A DNA stretch of 64,000 bases from [Bacillus] enclensis (GCF_001456935.1 NZ_KQ758483.1:930001-994000); one strand, 5' to 3'. Positions 35,640 through 44,995 are shown, counted from the stretch's first letter. Notes: a model not told the origin generated them from the sequence alone. Numbers and translations: made by a program.

Positions 35640-36401
35640 TCACTCTTTAAACAAGTGAACCAGCAGTCTTTCGCGGTCATCGATAAATTGCTTCATCAAT
35701 TTATAATGTCCCGTATCTTCAAGGCGTGATTCTGTCATCCCTGACTCACTTAATTCAATGATTTTAGCATCCGGGTATGCCATCACTATGGGTGAGTGGG
35801 TCGAAATGATGAATTGGGACCCCTGTTGGACCAGTTCATTAATCCGGGCAAGCATCGACAGCTGGCGCAGAGGTGATAATGCCGCTTCCGGTTCATCCAG
35901 TATGTATAGTCCGTTACCGCGGAAACGTTCAGTGAAAGCTGCAAAAAATGATTCACCATGCGACTGCTCATGAAGCGATTTACCACCGAAAGAGTCGATC
36001 ACTTTGGGGACAGGTAATGGTTCCCTGTCCATTTCTTCTATATTTGAAGCGACATTATAGAAGGTTTCTGCTCTGAAAAAGAAACTGTCCTTTGCCCGTT
36101 CAACACCTTTAACGATCCGCAAATACTCATGCAGATCAGAGTGTGAATCATAGCTGGAGAAATTAAAATTCATCGTTCCCCCCTCTGGGTTAAAGCCCAA
36201 TGCAATGGCAATCCCTTCAAGAAGAGTAGACTTCCCCATGCCATTTTCACCTATGATATAGGTGACATTCGGATGAAACATCAACTCACTGAAATGTTTC
36301 ATGACGGGCAGACAAAATGGAAATGAGTTATAAGAGGGAATACGGTCTTCCTTCAGAGATAAACCTCGAATATACTGGGTATCCCTCGTCAATTTCATCA
36401 T
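35640..36401 (-). CDS. AAA (SMC/ABC-like) ATPase
   Basis: A 253-residue ATPase: Walker A GENGMGKST (residues 51-59), signature-like QSHGES, Walker B LYILDEPEAAL and the switch His in FIISTHSPIV. It lacks any transporter or coiled-coil domain and belongs with small AAA_21/OLD-type ATPases of unknown role. No nuclease partner is adjacent. Confidence 0.82.
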   Translation of the reverse strand: MMKLTRDTQYIRGLSLKEDRIPSYNSFPFCLPVMKHFSELMFHPNVTYIIGENGMGKSTLLEGIAIALGFNPEGGTMNFNFSSYDSHSDLHEYLRIVKGVERAKDSFFFRAETFYNVASNIEEMDREPLPVPKVIDSFGGKSLHEQSHGESFFAAFTERFRGNGLYILDEPEAALSPLRQLSMLARINELVQQGSQFIISTHSPIVMAYPDAKIIELSESGMTESRLEDTGHYKLMKQFIDDRERLLVHLFKE

Positions 36402-36538
36402 GATTCTCCTTTCGATTTTAAGCGCATATATAATTGTAATTCTATTTCCAAGCCGCCATTCCCTCCCATTATCAGCATTTCACATGATTTAGAGGGCTGC
36501 CCAACTCCTTATTTCCTCAAAATAAAGATAATGAAAAA

Positions 36539-36560
36539 AGCCCTCCATATTGGAAGAGCT
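36539..36560 (-). terminator. terminator after the hydroxylase gene
   Basis: AGCTCTTCC and GGAGGGCT pair imperfectly around a 5-nt loop; followed on the minus strand by TTTTTTC. Confidence 0.65.
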
Positions 36561-36569
36561 TTCTTCTCT

Positions 36570-37229
36570 TTATCGATACACTTTTCTTCTCATCCATTGC
36601 GTCGCTGCCCATTTGTCGCCTGTTATTACCGGGCCGCCGCCATGAAGGGTGAGTTCATTCAGCTCCTGGCTGTCATAAAAATACTCAAAATAAACGGCCA
36701 TCCCTTTTTGAGGAGATACAGAAAAATTCAATTTAGGAAAATAGGTTTCCCCGCCTTCTTCCACGTCATTAAGGTACATGACCAGCGTGCTGATTCGCGG
36801 GTTGGTGACAGGTTTAGTTGATGCCGACCTGAAGAAGTCAAAGTGCGCTTTGTACTCCTGCCCGATTTTATAATTCAATATTTGGAGCCCCTCACCGTGT
36901 TCTACCGGGATGTTCATGATTTGAGAAACCCTTTTCTCAATTTTCACTACCAACTCATTCTCGGCTTCTTCAAAAAACATGCTGCTGCTGGTGCGTAGTT
37001 CATCCACACTGCGTGTATTTCCGATTTTGGACCGGTTCATACGCTCTTTAGAAAGCTGGATGAGCTCATCGCATTCTTCATGGCTCAATACATCTGCCAA
37101 AACCACGATACAAGGTTCTTCCATTCTTGCAATGACTTTTATCTCACGGTCCTCCGTGATGATTTTATTCCCTTGATGATGAAAGATACTTTGTTCCTTA
37201 ATCTGCATTTCCTTTGATTCAATAATCAA
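36570..37229 (-). CDS. prolyl 4-hydroxylase-like 2OG-Fe(II) dioxygenase
   Basis: A 219-residue 2-oxoglutarate/Fe(II) oxygenase. The iron triad is H129-x-D131 (AHFDFF) and H196 (TLHGGGPV), and K206 is placed to bind 2-oxoglutarate. The sequence resembles Bacillus anthracis prolyl 4-hydroxylase, which acts on proline-rich or collagen-like peptides. No collagen-like protein is encoded nearby. Start is TTG 37229 with GAGG upstream. Confidence 0.85.
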   Translation of the reverse strand: MIIESKEMQIKEQSIFHHQGNKIITEDREIKVIARMEEPCIVVLADVLSHEECDELIQLSKERMNRSKIGNTRSVDELRTSSSMFFEEAENELVVKIEKRVSQIMNIPVEHGEGLQILNYKIGQEYKAHFDFFRSASTKPVTNPRISTLVMYLNDVEEGGETYFPKLNFSVSPQKGMAVYFEYFYDSQELNELTLHGGGPVITGDKWAATQWMRRKVYR

Positions 37230-37740
37230 TTTTCCTCAACCTCTTCATTTTTTTAATATTCCGAATACTCAATGAAAACGAGTCGTCCGGCAGGCTGTAA
37301 TAACAAGTGCAACAACATATTCGAAAATATCCAGATGTAAATATCACACATAATTTGTATTAATTTTACACCCTGCCTCCTAAAAAAAGAAGTGCTTTTT
37401 TACTCTGTTTATGACATATTTTCTACATAATCTTTTTAGTTGTGATGTCTGGAGAACGTCCTCCAAGTATCGGCCGCCTTCCGCCTTCGTTCCTGAGATT
37501 CACTCCTGAATGTTTCAACTCACCTTGGTTAAAAGATGCAAAAAGCCTGTCCGTTGATCACTTTTCCAAAGGGTAACAAAGGACAGACTTCATTGAATGG
37601 CGCTTCGCTTGCTAAAAATCTGGTGAAATTGAAATTTTCTATTGGTTTTGCTCCAATAATTGAGGTTATGGAGTTGTTTCGTGGTTTCAACTTAGCCTAC
37701 TACCCTTTTCAGCTCATTCATTAACCCAAATCAATGATTT
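37230..37740. other. non-coding stretch
   Basis: No supported gene is visible between the hydroxylase and the repeat array. The segment is AT-rich with an imperfect AAAAAAG/CTTTTTT hairpin near 37382-37402 and an inverted CTGTCC/GGACAG near 37547-37586. A 62-codon open frame here (37536-37724) has no ribosome-binding site or family signature. Confidence 0.5.
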
Positions 37741-37848
37741 TCATTCCACTTTTGAAAAATACATTCCTCTTTAACGTTTTTCAATCCAGGTTAGAGAAAT
37801 ACGTTCCAGATATCAGATTTTCATTCCACTTTTCCTAAAATACGTTCC
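37741..37848 (-). repeat. 20-nt-period intergenic array
   Basis: Read on the minus strand, six units begin GGAACGTATTTT, GGAATGAAAATC, GGAACGTATTTC, GGATTGAAAAAC, GGAATGTATTTT and GGAATGA, at 20- or 21-nt intervals. The array is related to the one at 61706-61845. Short variable bases (about 6-8 nt) separate the conserved cores. Confidence 0.65.
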
Positions 37849-37898
37849 ACTTGTCGAATAATCTTTATTCGTCCACCGATACCGGGAAGGACGCAAAC

Positions 37899-38624
37899 TT
37901 AATAAAAGATACTATTGATTAATAAATACAAACCTGTGAAAGCTAACAGAAAATAAGTAAAAATCGTGAAAATCCGCTGGTTGACCCAGTTAAATAGATA
38001 TTGGCCGGCCAGCAGACCGAGGAACACAACAGGGATGGCATACAAACTTGATTTCCATATAACTGAATCGGTACCTGTAAATATGAGCTGGGTTATCAGA
38101 CTGATCAGATAGATGAAGAGATAAAATGCCAGTGTGGTGGAACGCAACACTTCCTTTTTCGTATCTGTCCCCGTAAAATACAGCAGCAGCGGAGGGCCTG
38201 GCATTCCGATGCTTGTCGTCAGAATGCCTGAAGTCCCCCCTATCAGGTAATCCCGTAGTGGTGTCCGTTTGATCCTGAACCTCATGATAAGTAAAACAGT
38301 CAGAACCAGCAGGATGACACTGACAACAATATTGAACATGGTAAGGTCTCCAATCGTCATAAAAATAATTAACCCGACCGGAGCCCCCGCCAGACTCCCT
38401 CCAATAAGTTTCCTCATTAACTCATAATTTATGGACTCCCTAATTTTCCATATAAGAGCGATGGAAATGAGCAGTGAAAGAATGAGATTGATCTGAATCG
38501 CTTCAGCAGGTTGGAAAAGCAGGAGTAAAAAAGGCGTGGCCATGATGGAGAACCCAAAACCTGTGCTTGTCTGAAGAGTGGAAGCGATGAAAATGATAAG
38601 TATAAAAATAAATAGGTCTGTCAA
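37899..38624 (-). CDS. TauE/SafE-family membrane transporter
   Basis: A 241-residue protein with about eight membrane helices in two repeats, with the family motifs GFGFSIMATPFLLLLF near the N-terminus and the second-half GMPGPPLLLYFTG. Members export sulfite or sulfonates or move other small anions. No sulfur genes adjoin, so the substrate is unknown. Confidence 0.82.
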   Translation of the reverse strand: MTDLFIFILIIFIASTLQTSTGFGFSIMATPFLLLLFQPAEAIQINLILSLLISIALIWKIRESINYELMRKLIGGSLAGAPVGLIIFMTIGDLTMFNIVVSVILLVLTVLLIMRFRIKRTPLRDYLIGGTSGILTTSIGMPGPPLLLYFTGTDTKKEVLRSTTLAFYLFIYLISLITQLIFTGTDSVIWKSSLYAIPVVFLGLLAGQYLFNWVNQRIFTIFTYFLLAFTGLYLLINSIFY

Positions 38625-38753
38625 AATGGAACCCCCTTAAGTCTTCATCCCCCATTTTATCATTGTTTAAATAACGTAAAGACCCTGATTTGATTGTCGT
38701 TCTCTCCTCATCATCAGTATTAGCAAAAATTTAAGTGGTTTCCCAATAAAAAA

Positions 38754-38773
38754 GCCTGCCCTATTGGACAGAC
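38754..38773 (-). terminator. terminator after the sigma/anti-sigma fusion
   Basis: GTCTGTCC and GGGCAGGC pair around a short loop, followed on the minus strand by TTTTTTA. Confidence 0.75.
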
Positions 38774-38780
38774 CTCTAAG

Positions 38781-40841
38781 TTACAACTCAATCTTCACCA
38801 TATCATCCACGTATTTCGTTGTCGTATATCCTTGAATATCAAGCGTTTTAGGAATGACTTCTTCCCCGAATGTGTCATTGAAAAGTTCGAAACTTTGAAC
38901 TGTTTGAAAATAGCGTGGCTGCTCGATTTCTTCGAAAGGATAGCCCGGTTCCATGGGATCGTATTCCTTTCCATATTTATCGACAAGGACTCCCTCAGAA
39001 TCCATCCCCATTGAGATATTTTCATAGTCTTCTTGTCCGGTCACGTGGAATTGAAGTGATTCATATTCACGGTCGGTGAGATCATGATTACTGATTACTA
39101 CTTTTGTCGGGGATCCCACTTCCACTTTATCAATTGAAATGGTACTTCCCAGATAATCAAATGTCTGTGGGTACGGTTGAGTAGAATCCAATTCTATTAT
39201 TTTATCATCCTGGACTGCCAGATGAATGGAACCGAACTTCACATTGACTTCTTCTGGCAGCTGCCCGAATAGAGGGTCAAAATGTGCTTGTAAGGAAATC
39301 CATTCCATATTTCCTGGATTGTCCGCAAATGAACTGCCGTATAAGTCTGCTTTCAATTTTTCCCGTCCTGCTTGAAGGAGTTCTAAATTGAGCATTTCAA
39401 TCCGCTTCTCAGCGTCTTGATTCTTGAAGCTATATTGAAGGATCGTTGCAGTAGGGGCAATTTTAAGCTTCTCAAAGCGGACAGGCAAGCCCTCGATTTC
39501 TGTTTCCTTTTCCAACGAAAATTCACTTGAAGGATTTTTCTCCACAGGAATCTCAAATTCCCATTTTCCGTCTGCGAATTCCATTTCCTCATAAGCCCAA
39601 GGCTTAAATTCCCCTGGATTTTCAGGATCGCCCATCAGCTTCTGCAGCCTGTTAATGTTTAATTTAATTGTCCCGCTTTCATCTTTCAGCGGCAGCAGGC
39701 TCAGCTTCCCTTCGAAAATATTCTTTTCATTCTTATCAGAGTCTGCTGGCGGGAACGGAGGAGAGAATCTCTGCTGGGCGGTTCGATCCATGATTTCATA
39801 TTCATTCTCAACGTTGACGCCGTCATGCAGATTCAGCATGTATCGATTGTCTTTTGCAGTATCTTCTATTTCATAAAAAACCAATGTCTGTACATCGTCC
39901 GCAACCACACTTTTGATTTTAACTTTTACCCCGTCACTCTCCGCTTCCATGTCAAGCCGTTCACCTAAATCATTCTGCAGATATGTGCGGAGCTCTTTGT
40001 TATCTTCCGTCCAGGAGTAATAGAGGCTGGTGAACGTGCCGGTGACAAAGCCGGTGCACAACAGCAATGTAAACACGGCAGCAAATGACATCCCGATTTT
40101 TTTACGTTTCTTTTTCTTTTTTTGCCTGATGCTTTCCTCTTTTTCAATCCTTGCTTTTACATTCATCAATATGACGCCGGGAACCTTCACCCCATCTGCA
40201 GTCTCCTTTAAAGTCAGCATGATATCCTGGAATGAAGCGAGTTCCTCCTGGCAGCCGGGACAATTGTAGGTATGTATTTCAAAATCAACTTTTTGCGGGC
40301 GTTCAAGGTTTTTTTCCAAGTAATCTATGTAGTGCAGTTTATATTCCGGGCAGCCGTTTTGGCTTCCGTGATAGCCTAATTCCGTTTTCAAAAGCTGGAT
40401 TCCTGAAAATAGGCGCTTTCTTATTTCGCTAATGTCAGCATTGAGCATCTGCGCCGCTTCCTCAAAGGAATATCCCATTAGGTATACGACCCCAATGGCT
40501 TCTTTATCTTTTTCTGAAAGTTTTTGCAGTGCGTCAAATACATCCTGCACTGGTTCGGTCGGTTGAAAAGCTTCTGAAAGCTCACGGCAAACCTGTATAA
40601 AAATCGAAGAAGCCCATATATCAAAGGGACTCTTTCTTTTATTATTCGGCAGTTCTTGATGTATTTTTTTAATAGCTCTGTAAAATATCTCCTCCATTTG
40701 CTTTTGGTCCGTAAGATGCATCCATCCAATCGTATAAAATGAATTTTGACGCTGTTCAAACCAATTAAAGATGGAGCCCATATCTTTTTCCCTGATCTTG
40801 CTGATCAGGAATGGATCTGTTTTTCTGTTCGCCGGGATCAT
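38781..40841 (-). CDS. fused ECF sigma factor / zinc anti-sigma / DUF4179-like membrane protein
   Basis: A 686-residue single polypeptide. Its N-terminal 160 residues look like ECF sigma regions 2 and 4, with the region-4 helix-turn-helix in the segment YSFEEAAQMLNADISEIRKR. Then comes a zinc anti-sigma (ZAS) motif H190-x3-C194-x2-C197 (IHTYNCPGC), a Lys-rich stop and a membrane helix (about 249-272), and some 410 extracytoplasmic residues resembling DUF4179/DUF5643. Normally sigma and anti-sigma are separate genes. ATG 40841 is 8 nt from GGGGGA and is chosen over upstream codons. No free sigma gene adjoins. Confidence 0.78.
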   Translation of the reverse strand: MIPANRKTDPFLISKIREKDMGSIFNWFEQRQNSFYTIGWMHLTDQKQMEEIFYRAIKKIHQELPNNKRKSPFDIWASSIFIQVCRELSEAFQPTEPVQDVFDALQKLSEKDKEAIGVVYLMGYSFEEAAQMLNADISEIRKRLFSGIQLLKTELGYHGSQNGCPEYKLHYIDYLEKNLERPQKVDFEIHTYNCPGCQEELASFQDIMLTLKETADGVKVPGVILMNVKARIEKEESIRQKKKKKRKKIGMSFAAVFTLLLCTGFVTGTFTSLYYSWTEDNKELRTYLQNDLGERLDMEAESDGVKVKIKSVVADDVQTLVFYEIEDTAKDNRYMLNLHDGVNVENEYEIMDRTAQQRFSPPFPPADSDKNEKNIFEGKLSLLPLKDESGTIKLNINRLQKLMGDPENPGEFKPWAYEEMEFADGKWEFEIPVEKNPSSEFSLEKETEIEGLPVRFEKLKIAPTATILQYSFKNQDAEKRIEMLNLELLQAGREKLKADLYGSSFADNPGNMEWISLQAHFDPLFGQLPEEVNVKFGSIHLAVQDDKIIELDSTQPYPQTFDYLGSTISIDKVEVGSPTKVVISNHDLTDREYESLQFHVTGQEDYENISMGMDSEGVLVDKYGKEYDPMEPGYPFEEIEQPRYFQTVQSFELFNDTFGEEVIPKTLDIQGYTTTKYVDDMVKIEL

Positions 40842-40965
40842 TTTCATATCCCCCTTCAATACTTGTGCCACTTCAAAATGACAAAATTGTAAGAAAATAA
40901 ATTCCGTGAGTCTATGTTACCATATTCAACCCTTGTGTTCATCCACTTTTTCTGAATTTTGAGTT

Positions 40966-42120
40966 TCAAACAGGAGTTTCTTCCTTGTTCAGAAGGGAAT
41001 TCGATTTTTTATGTAAAGAGTGTTGATATGCAAGGATTCCTTTTCCAATCCACCCGACAGCCCCATTTTTCTTAATTAAGTCGTACCCGCTGCAGTTATC
41101 GTCGATAAGTGATACGATGTCTCCTTTTTTTACGGTGATATGAGCACAGGAAACATCGTTTTTGGCATATGCACTGCCATTTTCTCCTTGACAAATATAT
41201 TCATTTTTCACATATAACTTATTTATTGTTTCAACCTGTTCACATAAAGTGAAGTGTTGTCCTGCTATGATGGGAACGAGTTCATAGGATGGGTAGGAGA
41301 TTGCACCCGTCATTTCAGAATCAGCATGAAAATCTTCTAAAACTTCGAATTTTGGGAATGAATCGGTATATGTATATGTGATCGAATCCTTTTTATTTAT
41401 ACGATCAATGATCAGGGCATTGAGCTGACCGGTTTTTTTAATGATGTTTCCACCATCAATTGCGATCATTTTTTTCACTTCATCGATAATTGGTTTGTGT
41501 GACGATATATCGGATGAGTAGTTGACGACCGGCCAGTGGCCGACGATCACATATTTGCCTGCATTGTGCGTGTGATGAAGAAATTCACGGAATGTTATAG
41601 CTTTCAATCGATCTGTTTCCTCCCAATCGACCCGTTCCTCAAGACCGGCGTGAACGAAGATATAGTCATCCGCTTCAATTGCAGTCGGCAACTGAAGCAG
41701 CCAGATAATTTCTTTTGAAAAATGGCAAGTCAACCCTTCTTTGATTTCGCCGACTGTCGTATCCTCGCCAATGACAAAACCTATTTTATCGAGCCATTCA
41801 TTCAGGATCGAATGTTGTCTCGTTTTTAAATATCCCACGAGTTCAGGGTTTTCTTCGACCAAATCTTCAACCAATGTGTCGCAGTTGCCTTCAGTGACAT
41901 GTACATTTGGGTATTGAGCCTCCAGCTCCATGATAAACCTCACCACACCGTCACTGTTGCTGCCTTTTTCACAAAGATCACCGTTTATGATCAAATAATC
42001 TCCTGTGTTGAAATCCACTTTATTCAATAGTTGTTTGAAAAGCTCCAGTTCACCATGTATGTCGGATATGACGATTACTCTTGCATTATCGGGTATGAAT
42101 AGTTTTTTTATTTTTTCCAA
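40966..42120 (-). CDS. metallophosphoesterase with C-terminal SH3-like region
   Basis: A 384-residue calcineurin-like phosphoesterase of the PPP/symmetrical diadenosine-tetraphosphatase type: D20-x-H22 (SDIHGE), GD48 (NGDLCEKG), GNCD near residue 78, FVHAGL and GHWP, all metal or catalytic positions. Residues about 330-370 resemble an SH3-like unit (KKGDIVSLIDD, GAVGWIGKGIL), unusual for a cytoplasmic phosphatase. Substrate may be a phosphoprotein or dinucleotide. Confidence 0.8.
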   Translation of the reverse strand: MEKIKKLFIPDNARVIVISDIHGELELFKQLLNKVDFNTGDYLIINGDLCEKGSNSDGVVRFIMELEAQYPNVHVTEGNCDTLVEDLVEENPELVGYLKTRQHSILNEWLDKIGFVIGEDTTVGEIKEGLTCHFSKEIIWLLQLPTAIEADDYIFVHAGLEERVDWEETDRLKAITFREFLHHTHNAGKYVIVGHWPVVNYSSDISSHKPIIDEVKKMIAIDGGNIIKKTGQLNALIIDRINKKDSITYTYTDSFPKFEVLEDFHADSEMTGAISYPSYELVPIIAGQHFTLCEQVETINKLYVKNEYICQGENGSAYAKNDVSCAHITVKKGDIVSLIDDNCSGYDLIKKNGAVGWIGKGILAYQHSLHKKSNSLLNKEETPV

Positions 42121-42172
42121 TAGGGAACACCTCTTTGTACATAGTTTTATCTATAAGTCTATGAGAGCCCGG

Positions 42173-42691
42173 TTATTTCTCTTTGACCGGAAGCACGATG
42201 GAAGAATATACGGTTCCATCAATTTCGATATCCACTCTCCATTTTCCACTTTCGGGGAACCATAGTGTGACAGGCTGCTTCTTATCATGGAGCTGAGAAA
42301 GTGTTATCGGTTCTCTTTTTGCTGAACCGTCATGCGTAAATAAAAGACGAACGTTATCTGTCTCCACCGCCGCAATGGGTAAAATCACATTTGTTTCATA
42401 GTTCCTTTCTTCCACCACCAAAGATTCGTATTCAATACTTCCGCTCTCATCCCCTAAATACAATACACCATCGGATACATAGTCCGGGCTTATGTGCCAT
42501 TTGGCTCTTTCCTCGCCTGAAAAGTGAAGGAACACAAAAAGCAGTACAAGAGTCAAGCAGGCAGCTTGGGCTTTCCAGAATCCATTGACAGTTTTGAATG
42601 AGTTCATTATTTCAGAATAAGGAGCCACTTTTTTCAACACTAAAAAGACGACATTCAAAAGGAGCAGAAAAAAAGCAAGATATAAAAACAA
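42173..42691 (-). CDS. two-helix membrane protein of unknown function
   Basis: A 172-residue protein with two N-terminal membrane helices (about residues 2-19 and 43-57) and a C-terminal extracytoplasmic beta-rich domain (TLWFPESGKWRVDIEIDGTV) resembling YtkA/FixH-like sandwiches. TTG 42691 has AGGAGG 6-7 nt upstream. I do not recognise a specific family. It lies 52 bp upstream of the phosphoesterase gene on the same strand. Confidence 0.65.
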   Translation of the reverse strand: MFLYLAFFLLLLNVVFLVLKKVAPYSEIMNSFKTVNGFWKAQAACLTLVLLFVFLHFSGEERAKWHISPDYVSDGVLYLGDESGSIEYESLVVEERNYETNVILPIAAVETDNVRLLFTHDGSAKREPITLSQLHDKKQPVTLWFPESGKWRVDIEIDGTVYSSIVLPVKEK

Positions 42692-42824
42692 AGAATTCCT
42701 CCTTTTCCCATCATTCTATTTCACTATCATTACATTACTATTCAAACTTTTTTACTAATACTACACCCCTGTTTCCAATTATTGCATTTTACTAAATGTA
42801 ACTCAAACTCAATTTAAGTAAAAA

Positions 42825-42844
42825 CAGCGGGGATCCCCCCGCTG
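42825..42844 (-). terminator. terminator after the lipoprotein gene
   Basis: CAGCGGGG and CCCCGCTG form a perfect 8-bp stem; TTTTTA follows on the minus strand. Confidence 0.85.
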
Positions 42845-42850
42845 CACCAT

Positions 42851-43537
42851 TTAACTCTTATTCGATTCTACTGCTGTATTCAATGCCTCGAATGGGTCTT
42901 CACTATTTGAAGTGATGGTATATATCAATTTTCCATCCTGCCATTTGACGACGGTTTCCGGATGATCCTTAAATCCATTGATCTCAATCATCCCAATCTT
43001 GTTTGGTGCAGGCAGATAATGGTCCTCCAGATAATCTACTACATCCCTCCCCAAATCAGGGCCTTCTTCATACCCGTCAATTGTATATTGGGGATCAGTG
43101 GGGAAATTAATTCTTATGAGCCATCGGCCTTCGTTCCAGGATAGGTATTCATGTCCGGCAGCTCCTTCTTGAAAGCCGCTGATTCCATGACCCAGATCAA
43201 TGTTGGTCTGTTTGATTTTCGTATAACCTTCGAGGGTGCCGGCAGCTTCCTCTGCAGAAGTATAGGCTTTTTCATCTATCACGGCTTCATCATCAGGAGT
43301 TTGCGCTTCACTTGATTCTTCATCCGCAGGCTGATTATCTTTTTCATTCTGTGGATCTCCAGTATCTTCTAATCCGATGTTGCTTTCTTCACCCGAATCT
43401 GAAGTATCGTCCACTTGATTTTGTTCAGTTTCGGATTCTTTTTCATCCTTTTCAGGTACTGTCCCATTCCCGCTGCATGCCGTTAGGAGGAACATACTGC
43501 AAGCAAGGAAAACAGACGCATACGATTTTATGGACAT
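42851..43537 (-). CDS. acidic lipoprotein of unknown function
   Basis: A 228-residue lipoprotein: signal peptide with lipobox LLTAC, an 85-residue Glu/Asp/Gln-rich linker, and a C-terminal domain of about 125 residues with DLGHGISGFQEG, SWNEGRWLIRI and ETVVKWQDGKLIYTI. The domain occurs in other Bacillaceae lipoproteins but has no assigned role. ATG 43537 is preceded by AAAGGTGGTG, so a longer frame to 43612 is rejected. Confidence 0.75.
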   Translation of the reverse strand: MSIKSYASVFLACSMFLLTACSGNGTVPEKDEKESETEQNQVDDTSDSGEESNIGLEDTGDPQNEKDNQPADEESSEAQTPDDEAVIDEKAYTSAEEAAGTLEGYTKIKQTNIDLGHGISGFQEGAAGHEYLSWNEGRWLIRINFPTDPQYTIDGYEEGPDLGRDVVDYLEDHYLPAPNKIGMIEINGFKDHPETVVKWQDGKLIYTITSNSEDPFEALNTAVESNKS

Positions 43538-43636
43538 TCCTGCACCACCTTTATTTATAATACTTACAATACCTTTAACATCATGCATATGTTTATAATA
43601 GAAAATTGGCAAATCTGTTTGTCAGGAAAAAATTAT

Positions 43637-44092
43637 TTAAGATATGTCCATTGCCATCCGGACCATATCCCTGCACTGAATTCCATTTTCAAAAATCTCT
43701 TCATCATAGTGCTTTATGAAAAAGTCTAAATCCACACCCGTTATTCTAAATCCGCATTTTTGATAGAGTGCAAGCTGCCCGACTCCTGAGTTGCCGGTGC
43801 CCACTTCAATCGTTTTAAATCCTTTATTCTTCGCCTTCGTTATTGCGTCCATTACAAGCTGTTTTCCGATTCCCCTGCCATGCAATTCCTCTGGAACAGC
43901 CACATTCACAAGTTCGATCGTACCTGGCCTGGTCGGCAGTAATACATAGACACCCACAACTTCCTCATAGAGTTCGGCTATAAAGCATTCTCCGCGGCTG
44001 GCATATTCCCTTACAATCTCTTCTGAGGGATCAGCCAGCAATAATAGTTTCATAGGAAGCGGTTCATCGTTATTGCGTTTTCTGATGATCAT
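43637..44092 (-). CDS. GNAT-family N-acetyltransferase
   Basis: A 151-residue acetyltransferase with the acetyl-CoA motif ELHGRGIGKQLVMDAI (about residues 70-85), GTGNSGVGQLALYQKCGFR and an FFIKHYDEEIFENGI tail. The sequence is typical of YesJ-like GNATs. Acceptor unknown. Confidence 0.85.
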   Translation of the reverse strand: MIIRKRNNDEPLPMKLLLLADPSEEIVREYASRGECFIAELYEEVVGVYVLLPTRPGTIELVNVAVPEELHGRGIGKQLVMDAITKAKNKGFKTIEVGTGNSGVGQLALYQKCGFRITGVDLDFFIKHYDEEIFENGIQCRDMVRMAMDIS

Positions 44093-44158
44093 TGTTCACC
44101 CTCGTTTTCTGTTAAATTTTAAAGTCAAGGCTTTATAAGCCCGCAGGTACCAGATGAA

Positions 44159-44821
44159 TCAGACAAGCTGCATATTCAGTCTATGATTCAAACTTGCCTT
44201 GATCTTTCTGACTGTATCATTCACAAAATCATCCATTTCCTCAGTTGAAAGATAAATAAAATCGTGGTCACCCGGGATCGAGCTGTTCTTATAGAAATTC
44301 GTGATATTCTCGATCTGCTCGAGTGTCTGCCCGTCCCTGAAGAAACTCAAGTATTCAGGAAAATCTTCAATATGCTGAAAATCCGTCCAGAAAATGCTTT
44401 CTTGATGCTGTTTGAGATATAAAAAATCCTGCCCGTACCAATCCCTTTTAACAATTCTTGCGTAATCAGGAGAGTTCAATATATCCTGATAGACCTTCTC
44501 CTTTTTCTTCTCCGCTAAGATCTTCAGCCACTCCTCATCGGTTACCAGATGAATGAAATAGCCAAGATAGTAAGAAAGTTCTTCTGTATCGAACTCACTT
44601 TCACCCCGAAGATACTCATCGTAAAATGATTCTGCATTGATTAAGCCTTCACCCTTGAAATGTGTAATGGTCTTCGGCGGATGAGGAATCCCGTCCTCCC
44701 CGATAAGGCCGCAGTCCGGACCGATATTCCCTACCAAAAATCCAATCCGTGAAACAGCAAGTTCCGTTCTCAACAATTCTTCTGCGATTCTGAAATGTGT
44801 CACCCAAGTAGCCAACTTCAT
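44159..44821 (-). CDS. zinc-dependent phospholipase C-family protein
   Basis: A 220-residue helical protein with the Zn_dep_PLPC pattern: N-terminal ATWVTHFRIAEELL, GNIGPDCG, ITHFKGEG and the metal-binding YYLGYFIHLVTDEEW. It has no signal peptide, so a secreted phospholipase role is unlikely and the substrate is open. The start is ATG 44821 just after AAAGGAGAG; the third codon, TTG, is better spaced and could also serve. Confidence 0.75.
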   Translation of the reverse strand: MKLATWVTHFRIAEELLRTELAVSRIGFLVGNIGPDCGLIGEDGIPHPPKTITHFKGEGLINAESFYDEYLRGESEFDTEELSYYLGYFIHLVTDEEWLKILAEKKKEKVYQDILNSPDYARIVKRDWYGQDFLYLKQHQESIFWTDFQHIEDFPEYLSFFRDGQTLEQIENITNFYKNSSIPGDHDFIYLSTEEMDDFVNDTVRKIKASLNHRLNMQLV

Positions 44822-44950
44822 CTCTCCTTTATTATGGGATGATGCGATTTGAAAATATAGCCGCATCTCGCTTTTGGAAACCGGGACCAATTAAATCCGC
44901 TTTCACAATTATCCAATAATTCCTAACTCTTAACAACAGTTTAACAAAAA

Positions 44951-44978
44951 AACTGGAGACCATATGTCTGGTCTCCAG
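44951..44978 (-). terminator. terminator after the small membrane protein
   Basis: ACTGGAGACC and GGTCTCCAGT form a perfect 10-bp stem followed on the minus strand by TTTTTTTG. Confidence 0.9.
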
Positions 44979-44995
44979 TCACTGTACCTTTACAT

